Below are positions 36,916 through 48,672 of a stretch of DNA of 64,000 nucleotides, one piece after another; position 1 is the first letter of the stretch; each line of letters starts with the position of its first letter. The DNA is from Erpobdella octoculata (Eukaryota > Annelida > Clitellata > Hirudinida > Erpobdellidae): positions 7,506,653 through 7,570,652 of the forward strand of contig OZ022241.1 in NCBI GenBank assembly GCA_963978895.1. Direction: 5' to 3'. The notes under the pieces were generated by a model. The model had not been told where the DNA came from. It worked only from the letters and a program-made list of their open reading frames with translations, and did not search any database. Both the position numbers and the translations under genes were made by a program.

Positions 36916-37167
36916 TTGCAAAAATTCAAGACCCGCGGTGAAGTTAATATAAGGAATTTGAAAAGAAGACATGTACTGTTACAAAGAGAATTAAAAAAAC
37001 GCAAAAAGGTTGTAACAAGTAATGTTAAAAAAACCAAAATGTTACAAGTAAAGTTACAAGCAAAAGAAAAAAAAACTTTGTTAAAAGTTAAAGTACCAAA
37101 AAAGTTCAAAAATGTTATTTTAGAAGTAAGCTTTAAAAAGGCTATGTTACAAGATGCACAATTTTAA
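36916..37167 (+). CDS. lysine-rich coiled-coil frame, unassigned
   Basis: An 83-codon open frame with a strongly basic, heptad-like composition (LKRRHVLLQRELKKRKK). It begins 150 bp after the cysteine-rich segment. Could be an exon of a DNA-binding or transposon protein, or chance in an AAA-rich region. No motif fixes a function. Confidence 0.2.
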   Translation: MQKFKTRGEVNIRNLKRRHVLLQRELKKRKKVVTSNVKKTKMLQVKLQAKEKKTLLKVKVPKKFKNVILEVSFKKAMLQDAQF

Positions 37168-37400
37168 TTATTTAATCTCCACCATGTCCACTATCTATGA
37201 GATCTAGCTACAAATACGCGTCACTGTTTTCAGCCAATCACAGAGCAAGAAAAGGCGTAAACATGAATAATTATCGGATCCATCCTGTGCTTATACACGG
37301 ATTGTATATACGCGTCCGTGCGAGATGGTTTGCTGTGTATATAGTTCAAGTGGTTTTACACATTGATATATACCAATGATATATATCAATGGTTGTACAC

Positions 37401-37678
37401 CAATGGCGTAGCGAGGGGGCAGGTCGTCGGTGGCTATGGGGCGCCAAAAAGGGGCCAATATAAGTGGAGTTTTTAGAAAAAGTATCTACGACTACCCCCC
37501 GGCCACCAGCTATTTTTGAAAAAATGTATGTTTTCAAAAAAGTTTGGGAAAAGTACATATGACTATGACTATCCCCGGTCATCATCTATTTTTAGAGGAA
37601 AAGTCGACAGACGGAAATTTTTAGGGGCGAATTCTATAGATTCTGCCATGGGCGACAAACACCTTAGTTACGCCACTG
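37401..37678. mobile_element. hAT-type miniature element with near-perfect 8-bp target duplication
   Basis: Left end CAATGGCGTAGCGAGG and right end CTTAGTTACGCCACTG are inverted repeats of the familiar CAGTGGCGTA type. They are flanked by TTGTACAC (37393-37400) and TTGTATAC (37679-37686). Non-coding. Confidence 0.85.
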
Positions 37679-38109
37679 TTGTATACTGTATACGCCACTG
37701 TTATACACAGACTAAATTCTTTTTAAACCAATATAGTATACGGGTATACGGTATAATACGTTAAGTTATATGTCCAGTTAAAATGAATTTATATAGCAAA
37801 ATTATTTGGATGGTTAGGTAAAATAAAATAAATACAAACGTATAATAAAAGTAATAAATTTATTTTTTATCTTTGTTAAACAGCAATAATAATTTAATTA
37901 TATAAATTTTTGTTTCATGCGCCACAATATAACAACAGTCTTTATCCTATCACAAGCTTGCATTACCCGACAATATCCGACAACATTTGGCCATAAGAGA
38001 GAGTGTCCGTTTTATTAAATTCACCATTTAATTTTGGTACATTTTAAATTCCTTATTTTGATTTTTTATTAGTTCTTAAATATATTGTTCATTTCATTAA
38101 AAACAATTT

Positions 38110-38172
38110 TTTAAAGCATAATCGAGTCCGCAAACGACCAGGGTTTTTTCCACGCACGAAAACCGAGAACTG
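38110..38172 (+). promoter_or_regulatory. XPO1: probable 5' untranslated exon of XPO1
   Basis: A locally GC-richer stretch ends GAGAACTG|GTAAGAATGG, a strong donor. The first coding exon of XPO1 is preceded by TTTTTCAG|GTATTAATTTG at 38945, so a leading non-coding exon is required somewhere upstream and this is the best candidate. The transcription start is not identifiable. Confidence 0.4.
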
Positions 38173-38967
38173 GTAAGAATGGCGTCGACTTCCAGTTATA
38201 ACCGGTCATTTGCTTTAGGCTATTCCTTAAGCTTTGGGTGGACCTTTCTTAGATTGTCTTTAAATTTTCGATCTGGCCGGTCTGCGTTTGGTAAATCTTG
38301 ATTGTTTTATCTTCTGATCTACTTTTGAGGGTGATCTTTAGAGAGTCATGCTTTCGAATCGCGCGCCAGTCGTGCAAATTTAAGAAACTGAAACGGATTG
38401 GTTTCGTTGCTATAAATTGCCCTTCATTTTAATTTTAAGCGGCTGATTAAATAACAAATTTATTGCTCACGAGTGCCATTATTTCAATTATAATTTTTAA
38501 TAGATCTTAGACTTGTTTCATTGTTATGATGATTATCATTGATTACAATTTCTTAATTTTGCTTTGCTTGTGTTTTAGTATAGAGTGCAAAAATCACGGT
38601 AGATGTGGTAAATCAGTCAAGTGAAAGTAACAATGCTGTTATTTAAAAGTGAAAGTAACTAGGTGTGATTAGGATTGAATGATTACATAGATTTCTTAGA
38701 TTGATGTTTCTCAATCTTACTGATTGCTCTTTTTTTACCTTTACTCTTTGCAAAACGTGACGAAGAGATTACAAGTCTTCCCACTATATAATATAGATTA
38801 ATAAATACTAAAAAATTCTGTTGTAATTTAAATTATTTTTTGATACGATGCTTTGCTTTCGAGTAGAGTGGCATCTAGATATGAAACAGAAAATCTTAGG
38901 ATTGTTTCCATCACGACGATTAAATAACATTTATATATTTTTCAGGTATTAATTTGAGACCACATAA

Positions 38968-41900
38968 ATGCCTGTAGCTGATTTTGGAAATATGACTACA
39001 CTAGCTGAACAAGCTTCAAAGCTGCTAGACTTCAATCAGAAGTTCGACATTCAACTTCTCGATAACATAGTGAATTTTATGTACTCGGGATCTGGACAAC
39101 AGGTCTGTACAAACAGCATTTATAAATATGTTTTTAAAATATAATTATTGAAAAAAACATAAACCTGGTAAAGGTAACAAATTAACTAATTCAGCTAACA
39201 TTTAAATCTACAGCAAAGAGCAGCTCAAGAAGTTCTGACCTCGTTCAAAGAGCACCCCGATGCATGGACCCGTGTCGATACCATACTCGAATTTTCAATG
39301 AACCAACAAACGAAATATTATGCTTTGCAAATTCTCGAAAACGTCATAAAAGTGAGGTGGAAGGTCCTGCCAAGACCCCAGTGTGAAGGTTTGTAATTTA
39401 TAATATAATAGCCCTCATCTGTGTAAGACGTTTTTGCGTGACGATTTGCTATCTATGGCAAATTAATTTATATATAATAATAAATAATTATAAAAATAAA
39501 TTTTTGTATATAATTTAAGTAAGGTAAATATTTTTTAATTTATTTCGATATTAAAAGTTATTTCGTAATTGTACACTGTCAGCCCCAAAGATTAAAAAAG
39601 GTGGTGCTGCAATCGAAAAATAATTAATAATGCAATTTAAAAAAAAATTGTCATTTTGATGGGCTATCTCTAGTAATTAAAGATTTGTTGTTATGTTTTA
39701 TAATAATGTCTTACCATATACAAATTTTAATTTTTAAAAACAGGAATCAGAAAATACATTGTTAGCCTCATCATCAAAACATCTTCGGATGCCAATATGG
39801 CTGAAGCTGAAAAAGTTTATTTGGGAAAATTAAACATGATCCTTGTACAGGTTAGTTGTCACTATATTTTCTTTTCTGGTATTTTATTGTTTCAAATTAT
39901 TTTCATTTTATAATATTGATAAATATTAAATAGTATTAAATTTTCAAATTCATCTTGTTTTGTTTCAATAGATTTTGAAGTACGAGTGGCCTCAGAATTG
40001 GCCGACTTTCATTAGCGACATTGTCGGAGCTAGCAAGACGAACGAATCGCTGTGCCAAAATAACATGATTATTCTTAAGCTTCTCAGGTAAAACCCTAAA
40101 CTATCCAGTCCATAAATATATATTTTAGTAATTAAAGGATTGATAAATTATTGAAACAAACTGAATTATTTCTAATTTATTTTCTTTTTAGTGAGGAGGT
40201 TTTTGACTTCTCCAGTGGTCAGATGACACAGACGAAAGCTAAACACCTGAAAGAAAGCATGTGTGTTGAATTTGCTAAGATTTTTGAGCTTTGCCAATTT
40301 GTCATGGTGAGTTTCGAACGTGATATCGTTTGAGCGTTTATTTGCTAATTGATTACTTTTTAACTGAGTCTCATCTTTCGAATTGAATATTATTAAAACA
40401 GGAAAACTCACAAAATGCTCTTTTGGTTGGTGCAACATTGGAAACATTATTAAGATTTTTGAACTGGATTCCTCTGGGTTATATTTTCGAGACAAATCTT
40501 GTTTCCACTCTGATCCTAAAGGTTTGTTGAGTTATTATAGATCACTTTTAGATTAACTTATTATTTAACTCAAAATATAAAATTCTCTTTTTTTGCAGTT
40601 CCTTAATGTACCATTGTTTCGGAACGTAACTTTAAAGGCATTAACGGAAATTGGTAAAACTTGACTCATTTGCTTTTTAATGATCAAATTAAAGTGACAG
40701 TATAATGTAAATGTCTTTTTTTCAGCTGGCGTCCAAGTTACTCAGTATGATGAACAATTTATCCAGATTTTTACCAATACCCTTGCTCAGCTAAAACAAG
40801 TAATTTACAAAAACTTATTTATTTGTTTTTTTAATTATTTACTACTAGGTAGTTCTAAGGTGCCTGTTAAATTTGAAAACCTCAGCTAGCGAAATATACA
40901 ATTTATCGGGGACAAGGCTAAATATATATATAGTATTTCTTATGAGAGACTAGCTGCCAATTGTTCTGATATTGGTGGAATTTTTGTGCAATATTTCAAT
41001 CAAATTAATTATTCTACCGAGATTAAATTAAGCGTGTACAGTCATGGTGCTACAAACAGAGATTATACAAGGTCTTGCATCATGTAAATTGCTGACCAGT
41101 GAGCAGGCTAGAAACAAATATTGAGATGGTGATAGCTATTCATTTAATTTGGTGATTGTTAGTACACTGCAATGATATTTAAAAAGAATAATGATATCAA
41201 TAATTAAACTTTCAATAATTAGTTACAATTATTGCAAACTGATTACTGTTCAATGCTAAATTATATCGATAATCTATTAATCTAGTGCCTCAAGTTGAGT
41301 GTTGTTTATGAAAAATCAGAAATGCTATCTTAAGTTACTTGAACAACCATTTTTTTATAATAATTTAAACTATGAATAATAATAATAATAAGACAACAAA
41401 CTAACAAAAAAATATAAAGAGTTATGTATTAGTAAATTTAATATAACTGCTCAATCTCATTTTATTTTACTCTCAAGATGCTACCAGTCACGACAGTCAT
41501 CAAAGATGCTTACAAGATGGGACGTGATGATGAGCAGAACTTCATACAAAATCTCAGTCTCTTCCTCTGTACTTTCCTCAAAGAGCATGGTCTTCTCATA
41601 GAAAAGAATTTAGAACTTGGTGATTCACTTCTTGAGGTCAGAATTTGTTTTCTTTCATATAGGTTTCTTTGTACAATGACTTCTCGAGTTATTCAATTTT
41701 TTAAGAATTAATTTAGGCTTTTGTTGTGGATATAATCAGTTTATTTAATAATTTACAGGCAATGATGTATCTGGTACAAATCTCAGAAGTAGAAGAAACC
41801 GAAATCTTTAAAATTTGTCTGGAATTCTGGAACACGCTAGCCTCAGATCTCTACAGGGAAAGTCCTTATGTACCAGTCAACCCGATATTTGGAAAACAAT

Positions 41901-44900
41901 CAATTGATCTTCCTCCAAGAAGACTCCTTTACACTCCCATTCTCACCAAGGTTGTGATATTCAATATTTCAGCCTGTTGTTATGATTTAATGTATTACAT
42001 TGTAGCATTGTAATAATCTAGTCCAAAAACTTTTTTTTTTTTGGGATTTAATTTAAAGTATATAAAAGAAGGCCATCTTATTTTTTATAGATATTTGTAG
42101 TTATCTTGTAAGTGAGAACTTAATCACTCACTCATCATGTTAATTTAATTGGTTTATATATGAATATATATATATATATATATATATTTGTGTTTTAAGG
42201 TTCGACGTATCATGATCTGGAGAATGGCCAAACCAGAGGAAGTGCTCGTGGTTGAGAATGAGCAAGGAGAAGTCGTGAGAGAATTCATGAAGGATACTGA
42301 TTCTATCAACATGTACAAAACCATGAGGGAAACACTCGGTATGTGCCATTAAGTAGTTTTTGACAAGCAGAGTCTCCTGGTGAATAATTTGGATTTATTT
42401 AACATTTTTCATTTCAGTTTACCTCACACATTTGGATTATGTGGATACTGAAAACATTATGACAGAGAAACTGCACAATCAGGTCAACGGTAGTGAATGG
42501 TCCTGGAAAAATCTCAATACAGTATGCGTTTATTTCTTTTTTATTAGAAATAAACATGAAGATTAAAGCTGATCTGAGTGAATGATTATTATTATTTTTT
42601 GTCTTCAGCTCTGTTGGGCCATCGGATCAATCAGCGGTGCTATGCACGAAGAGGATGAGAAAAGATTCCTGGTAACAGTAATTAAGGCACGTTCATCACT
42701 TTATATCAGCGAGACATGATGATGATGGCAGTTGTAACGTTTTAATATTTCTATTAAAATTTTATTAGGAGCTTCTCGGCTTGTGTGAGCAGAAGAGAGG
42801 CAAAGACAATAAGGCTATCATCGCCTCGAACATCATGTATGTCGTCGGACAATACCCGAGATTTCTAAGGGCTCACTGGAGATTTTTGAAAACTGTTGTT
42901 AATAAGCTGTTCGAGTTCATGCACGGTTGGTGGTTTTGTTTCAGTTTCAACTATTTGTACAATACTTTTATTTGTGATAGTAGATAGGTATATGTATAGG
43001 TAATGTTTGTTTGTTTTTTATTTAAAAATTAAATTAATAAATGTTATTTCTTATAAATTATTTAAGTGGTTAATTGTTAGTCTATCTAACTTTATAATAC
43101 TCTAAAAAATTTCCAAGTATCTTCGTTGTAGTAATTTTTAAAATAACTTTTCCAGAAACACACGACGGAGTACAAGACATGGCTTGCGATACATTCATTA
43201 AGATATCCCAAAAGTGTCGTCGACATTTCGTCCAGGTTCAGTCCGGTGAGGTGATGCCGTTCATTGATGAGATACTCAATTCCATCAATACGATCATCTG
43301 CGATCTTCAGCCTCAGCAGGTTCAGTCCATATCTTGAAATAAAACGATTATTGTTTGTAATTATCAATAGCTTATGTGCTGTATTTATTTAATTCATTTT
43401 AAAATTTATAGATCAGTTTATTAATTTATTTATTAATGTTTTTTAACTATTAGGTTCACACATTTTACGAGGCAATCGGGTTTATGATCTCCGCTCAAAC
43501 GGATGCTCCGCTTCAGGAAAAACTCATTGAAAAGTACATGATTCTTCCCAATCAAGTCTGGGATGGCATTGTTTCACAGGCTTCAAAGGTGTGTTATCAC
43601 CCTGTATTTATTAATTATTCTCACTATAGACTAGTTTTTATTTTGCAAACTACGCTTTCTATATTTCTGACTAATTGAAATTATATTAATTTTTGTAGAA
43701 TGTTGAGATCTTGAAAGACCACGAGGCCGTAAAACAGCTCGGAAACATCCTGAAGACGAACGTGAGAGCATGCAAGGCTCTTGGTCAGCCATACATTACT
43801 CAGGTGCGTTGTCTCGCCTGTTTGATTGGTAAATGTAATTATATGATTCAAACAACTGCAATAGTTGATTGATTATAAATTTTGCATTTGTTTAGCTCGG
43901 TCGTATATACCTGGACATGTTGAACGTGTACAAAGTAATGAGCGAGAACGTTTCGAGTGCCATCGCGGCAAACGGAGAATCGGTCACGAAACAGCCGCTC
44001 ATCAAGACCATGAGGACTGTTAAAAAGGAAACTCTGAAGCTCATTTCTGGCTGGATAAGTAGATGTACAGAACAACAAGTTGTTAGTAATATATAATATA
44101 CCTTATTCATGTTTCATTTATTACTACATTCCAATAACACATTTGGTAAACTTTTCTGGAACAGGCGGCCGAAAACTTTGTACCTCCTCTACTCGATGCT
44201 GTACTTCTCGATTACCAAAGGAATCATCCGTCTGCCCGTGAGCCGGAAGTACTCAGCACCATGGCAACCATCATCAATAAACTGGAGGTGGGTTTTGACC
44301 TATTGCTGCTACAGTGTAGTTATTCATTCATATTTGGTAGTTTTTTTTAATTGTTTTACATGCATTGCAGGGACACATCACGAAAGATATTCCTCAGATA
44401 TTTAACGCCGTCTTCGAATGTACTCTGGACATGATAAACAAAGTAAAAAAAAATTTAGATTAATTGTTATTTTATATTTCGTTAACAGACAGTTATTATA
44501 AACAAATGTTGAAACATTTAAAGATTTGTGCTAGATGAATAATTGGTTATGATTTTGTTTAGAATTTTGAAGATTATCCAGAACACAGAACAAATTTCTT
44601 TTTACTTCTTCAAGCTGTCAATTCCCACTGCTTCTCAGGTTTAAATTTAACTTTTGTCATTATTTTAACTTTAATATATTTTTATTCAATTTGGTAAATG
44701 TATTTTTATTTTATTTTCAGCATTTCTCTCTATTCCCCCTGCACAATTTAAACTGGTTCTCGACTCTGTGATCTGGGGATTCAAGCATACGATGAGAAAC
44801 GTAGCAGACACCGGTCTCAGCATCCTCTACCAGATGCTTCAAAATGTGGCTCTCAACGACATTGCCGCTCAGAGTTTCTACCAGACGTACTATACGGACA

Positions 44901-45647
44901 TATTGCAGCACATCTTTTCTGTTGTTACGGACAGCTCTCACAGTGCAGGTCTGTTCTGGAGTTAAAAGGAATTTCAAATCAATTGAAATAATATCTATTT
45001 AAATCAATTAAAAACATTTAAATTGATGACATTGTAATATTATAAAATTTGTTGTTTTTTCTTAATAGGTTTATTGATGCATGCAACTATTTTGGCCTAC
45101 ATGTTCAGTCTGGTAGAGATGAATAAGATCACAATGCCCCTCGGTCCAAACATTGAAGTCTTACAAAACATGGTTTATGTTCAGGAATTTCTTGCCAACC
45201 TTTTCAAAGCTGCCTTTCCTCATTTGAATGAGTATGCATATTATTACTTTATCTTTTTGATGTAAACATGATAATTTCAATTTCATTTGACTATTTTTTT
45301 TTTCAATTTGCTATGCAGTGCCCAGATCAAGATTTTCATCGAGGGCCTTTTCAGTTTCAATCAAGACATTCCACAATTCAAGGAGCACCTTAGAGATTTC
45401 ATTGTTCAAATTAGGGTGATTACCTGCAGCTTTCTTGTTGTTAATCCATGTTTTATTTGGTTTAAGACTTCAATTTACATTATGGGCATTTTTATTACAG
45501 GAATTTGCAGGTGAAGACAACACAGGTCTGTACCTGGAAGAAAGAGAGGCAGCTATCGTTCAAGCTCAAGAAGAGAAGAGAAGAGTTCAATTGACAGTGC
45601 CTGGAATCATCGGTCCTCATGAAATGCCTGAGGAAATGCAAGACTGA
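38968..45647 (+). CDS. XPO1: exportin-1 (CRM1), nuclear export receptor
   Basis: Exportin-1 binds leucine-rich export signals together with RanGTP and carries proteins and RNPs out through nuclear pores. Twenty-five coding exons join in phase: 38968-39102, 39214-39388, 39744-39850, 39972-40087, 40192-40306, 40403-40521, 40599-40653, 40736-40799, 41478-41636, 41759-41950, 42200-42338, 42418-42531, 42609-42686, 42769-42925, 43156-43319, 43454-43588, 43699-43803, 43896-44081, 44165-44287, 44371-44442, 44563-44638, 44721-44948, 45069-45231, 45319-45415 and 45501-45647. The product is full-length and close to the animal consensus throughout. The export-signal groove exon has [18 protein letters not shown] with the cysteine that leptomycin B alkylates in sensitive species. 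The C-terminus ends [10 protein letters not shown]. The intron after 42686 starts GC, not GT. Start [20 protein letters not shown] fits the family. Confidence 0.98.
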
Positions 45648-46211
45648 TTTCATATTACTTGATTCATTATATCATTGCTTTTTACGCGTTTGTACACACA
45701 TTAAACTAACTCTCAATCAAACTATTGAAATTGTGACAGTCTTTTTCAATCGTCCTGTTGTCGCTGTGTCTGCTTATGTTATTTCTCGGTTTTCGAAATG
45801 TTGATCTGTGAAAAATAAGACTGCTGGATAACCAACCTAGTCTCAAGCCTTCCTTGTGATGTCTTGATATTGTCATCAATTGGACAGTTTCTTCGCAGCC
45901 TGCTATTTATTTTTGGTATTTGGACACTGGTTGGTGAAGAAAATGCATGTGTTATATATTTACGATACATGAAATTGTAGCTTCTTAATGAGTGTCCGTA
46001 GCGTGTCTGACGTTTTTAATCAATGTTCTTGAAAAGAAAACGTTTTTACTGTGGGCAGTTTACATTTTGTGTCATTTGCCTTGTTGTATGGGATATGACG
46101 TAAGTTAGGGGCATTTCCCTCTTTCAAATAACCTAGTCAGTCACTCATTGGACAACAAGTTGATGTCAATGCAAAATGTAACACAAACATCTGTATCGAT
46201 TGCATAAATAT

Positions 46212-46217
46212 AATAAA
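46212..46217 (+). terminator. XPO1: candidate polyadenylation signal of XPO1
   Basis: AATAAA about 565 bases after the stop codon, the first clear hexamer in an AT-rich 3' region. Confidence 0.45.
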
Positions 46218-46239
46218 GTAAAATAGAAATTTAATTAGC

Positions 46240-46986
46240 ACGATAAAAAAAATTAATAAATTTTGTGGCCTGGTCCAACCCGACATGGGGTTCAAAATTG
46301 CGGAAATGAAATGTGTCCAAGGTGTAGAGTTTTGGAGGACGTCTCCATAGCTAATTTTGTCCCCTAACGGGAAAATAATTCTACAACTCAGGAAACTGTT
46401 ATATAAAGCCTTTTAAGTGCATTTGGCAACAATGTTATATGCCTTAAAATATTATAGAATTAGTGCTGCAAATTTCTAAGCCCCTGGCCTCTGGCATTTT
46501 GTGGAAAATTTGCCTTCCTTCTAGCCAGCCCCTTCCACCTCCGGAAAATTAGGAATGGCTATAAATAGCGTGCGTAACTGCGTCCGATTCGCGTTGCGTC
46601 TCGATAACAGCTGACGAAAGTCGTTGAAGTTAAGCTGGTTATCATTCAAGCTATTGGCCCGCCGCACTTTGTTAGCAGAAGTAAATATAGCGAGGCAACA
46701 AGCAAGGTTAGTAGGTTAGAAAAGAGAGTCTATAGTGGTGCATACATACATGTATATTGACGTATGCTATAGTATAGTGAGTATAGTCATAGAGCACTAT
46801 AGCATTTTTAAGTTTTTAGTACTCTATGGTATACGTCAATACAGTGGGTATTTATATTTGGTATAATAGTAACTATACCCACTGAGTATATCAATCATTA
46901 ATTAACCTTATATTAATATCAGTTGGTTGCAATTTTTTCAATTGTAATTGTATATCATATTTCAATGATTGGCGATCATGTTGCAG
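46240..46986 (+). other. XPO1 to sterol-reductase spacer with inverted repeats
   Basis: 46560-46720 is GC-richer and could hold the promoter or 5' exon of the downstream gene. 46740-46900 contains two hairpins: CAGTGGGTAT/ATACCCACTG, and an imperfect pair of TATTGACGTATGCTATAG type. No open frame of interest. Confidence 0.45.
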
Positions 46987-48061
46987 GAATGAAGAAATCA
47001 GAAAGTGAAATGGAGTTTGGTGGGAGTTCAGGAGCCTTGATATTCATGTTCATTCTTCCATTCACGACTCTTTTCCTCAACTTAGCATGCACCAAAGTTG
47101 TTCATACATACATGGTATACTTAATCAAATTGTTAAATATTAATAAATCCGTGAACTTTCACACATCAGGAGTCATGCTCGATCTTCTCTTTGCCACGAT
47201 TGCCTTCAACTAATGAAGTTTTTAATACAACTTGCATGTTGGTTTTTGTTACTGCAAGTTGTTCTTCATCTTTTAACACCTGGAATGATATATACAGGCC
47301 TCAAATTGAAAGATGGCAAAACTTTAAATTATAAATGCAATGGTTTGTGCTGATGAACTCCTTAAATAATTTTTGTATTAAAATTTTTTTACATACAGCA
47401 ATGAATTTTGATACAATTTCATTAGGGTTTTACTGCCTTTGTATATCAGTTTTATTGTTCATTGTGGGAGTTTTACTGGGTGTGCCAGTTTCATATGTTT
47501 ATGAGAATCACACTGCAATGATATCATCTTCTTTCATTTTTTGTCTGCTACTGTCTCTCTTGTTGTACTTCAAATCCCTCAACATATCTTCAAATAAATT
47601 AGCTGTGGGTGCAGGCAAGGGTGAGTATTATAATTTTTCAGTTAGTTTTTTTTTTAATTTATGTAGCCCAATAATATTCCATTCAGGTTCTCGAATACAT
47701 GATTTTTTTCTTGGAAGAGAGTTGAACCCTCGATTGGGAGATTTTGACCTGAAATTTTTCATTGAATTGAGACCTGGGCTCATAGGATGGGTTATTATGG
47801 ACCTGTGTTTTGTCATTGAAGCATGGAAGTATGGAGGCCCCACTCCAGCCCTCATTCTTGTAACAACATTCCACATAATCTACGTCTTAGATGCTCTTTG
47901 GCACGAAGTGAATTTTTTTTCCATAATTTCAAATTTTTTTATTTCTGGATAGAAAAATGTGTTACAAGCCCGCAATGGTTTTTCCAATGTTTTTGTTTAG
48001 TCACTATAAAAATCTACATACATTCGTATTTTACTTAGGAGGCTCTTCTGACATCAATGGA

Positions 48062-48482
48062 TGTAACGGTTGTTACTAATTTTTACTAATTCGTAAATAA
48101 TTATTTTTATTTTTTTTATTATTTATTTTTTTATCTGGGGTGTTAAATTAAATATCTATTATTTTATCTTTTATTTCTATGTTATGTGACGATATGACGG
48201 ATTTGTTTTTAAAAGATTATGATATTAGCTGTGTGCTTCGTGCTTTGCTTCGTGCTAATAAATTGTAGCTGTGTGCTTCGTGCTTTGCTTTGTGCTATTA
48301 AATTATTGTTTCGTGCTTCGTGCCTGACTTCGTGCTAAGTTGTTGATTTGATTTCTCTGTGTGTTGTACCTTGGGAGCTGATAAAGTTTGTGGGTACCTC
48401 AGAACTTGTGGTGTCTAAATAAATAAGAACCTGAACGCCGGCTCCTGTTGAAGATTTTCCTCATCGGACAACCGACGTTACA
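48062..48482 (+). repeat. 5' LTR
   Basis: 421 bp, TG...CA ends. Internal short repeats of the type TGTGCTTCGTGCTTTGCTTC in the middle and AATAAA motifs near 48419 suit the R region. It matches 50777-51197 throughout by eye. Confidence 0.93.
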
Positions 48483-48486
48483 TTTC

Positions 48487-48504
48487 TGGCGCAGTCGACA
48501 GGAT
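48487..48504 (+). other. primer binding site, tRNA-Ser type
   Basis: TGGCGCAGTCGACAGGAT starts four bases after the LTR. It is complementary to the 3' end of animal tRNA-Ser (acceptor CGACTGC-G-CCA) with about two mismatches in the T-stem part. Confidence 0.7.
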
Positions 48505-48672
48505 CAGCATCAACATCGCTGATCTTCATCACAAGGAACGGGCCTACTCAACCAAAGTCTCGCCAAAGAATCAAGGAAATTTTCTGTGTGGATTCTGTTA
48601 GTTTTTTTTTTTGATCATTAGGAAGTTATTGTCAGTGCTGTAGGTTAGTGATCAATTAAGGTAGTTAGGATA

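Noticed and set aside
46923..46988. Extended N-terminus MVAIFSIVIVYH for the sterol reductase
   Set aside because: The stretch ends in TTGCAG just before the conserved part and looks like an intron end or untranslated leader. MKKSESEMEFGG fits the family start better.
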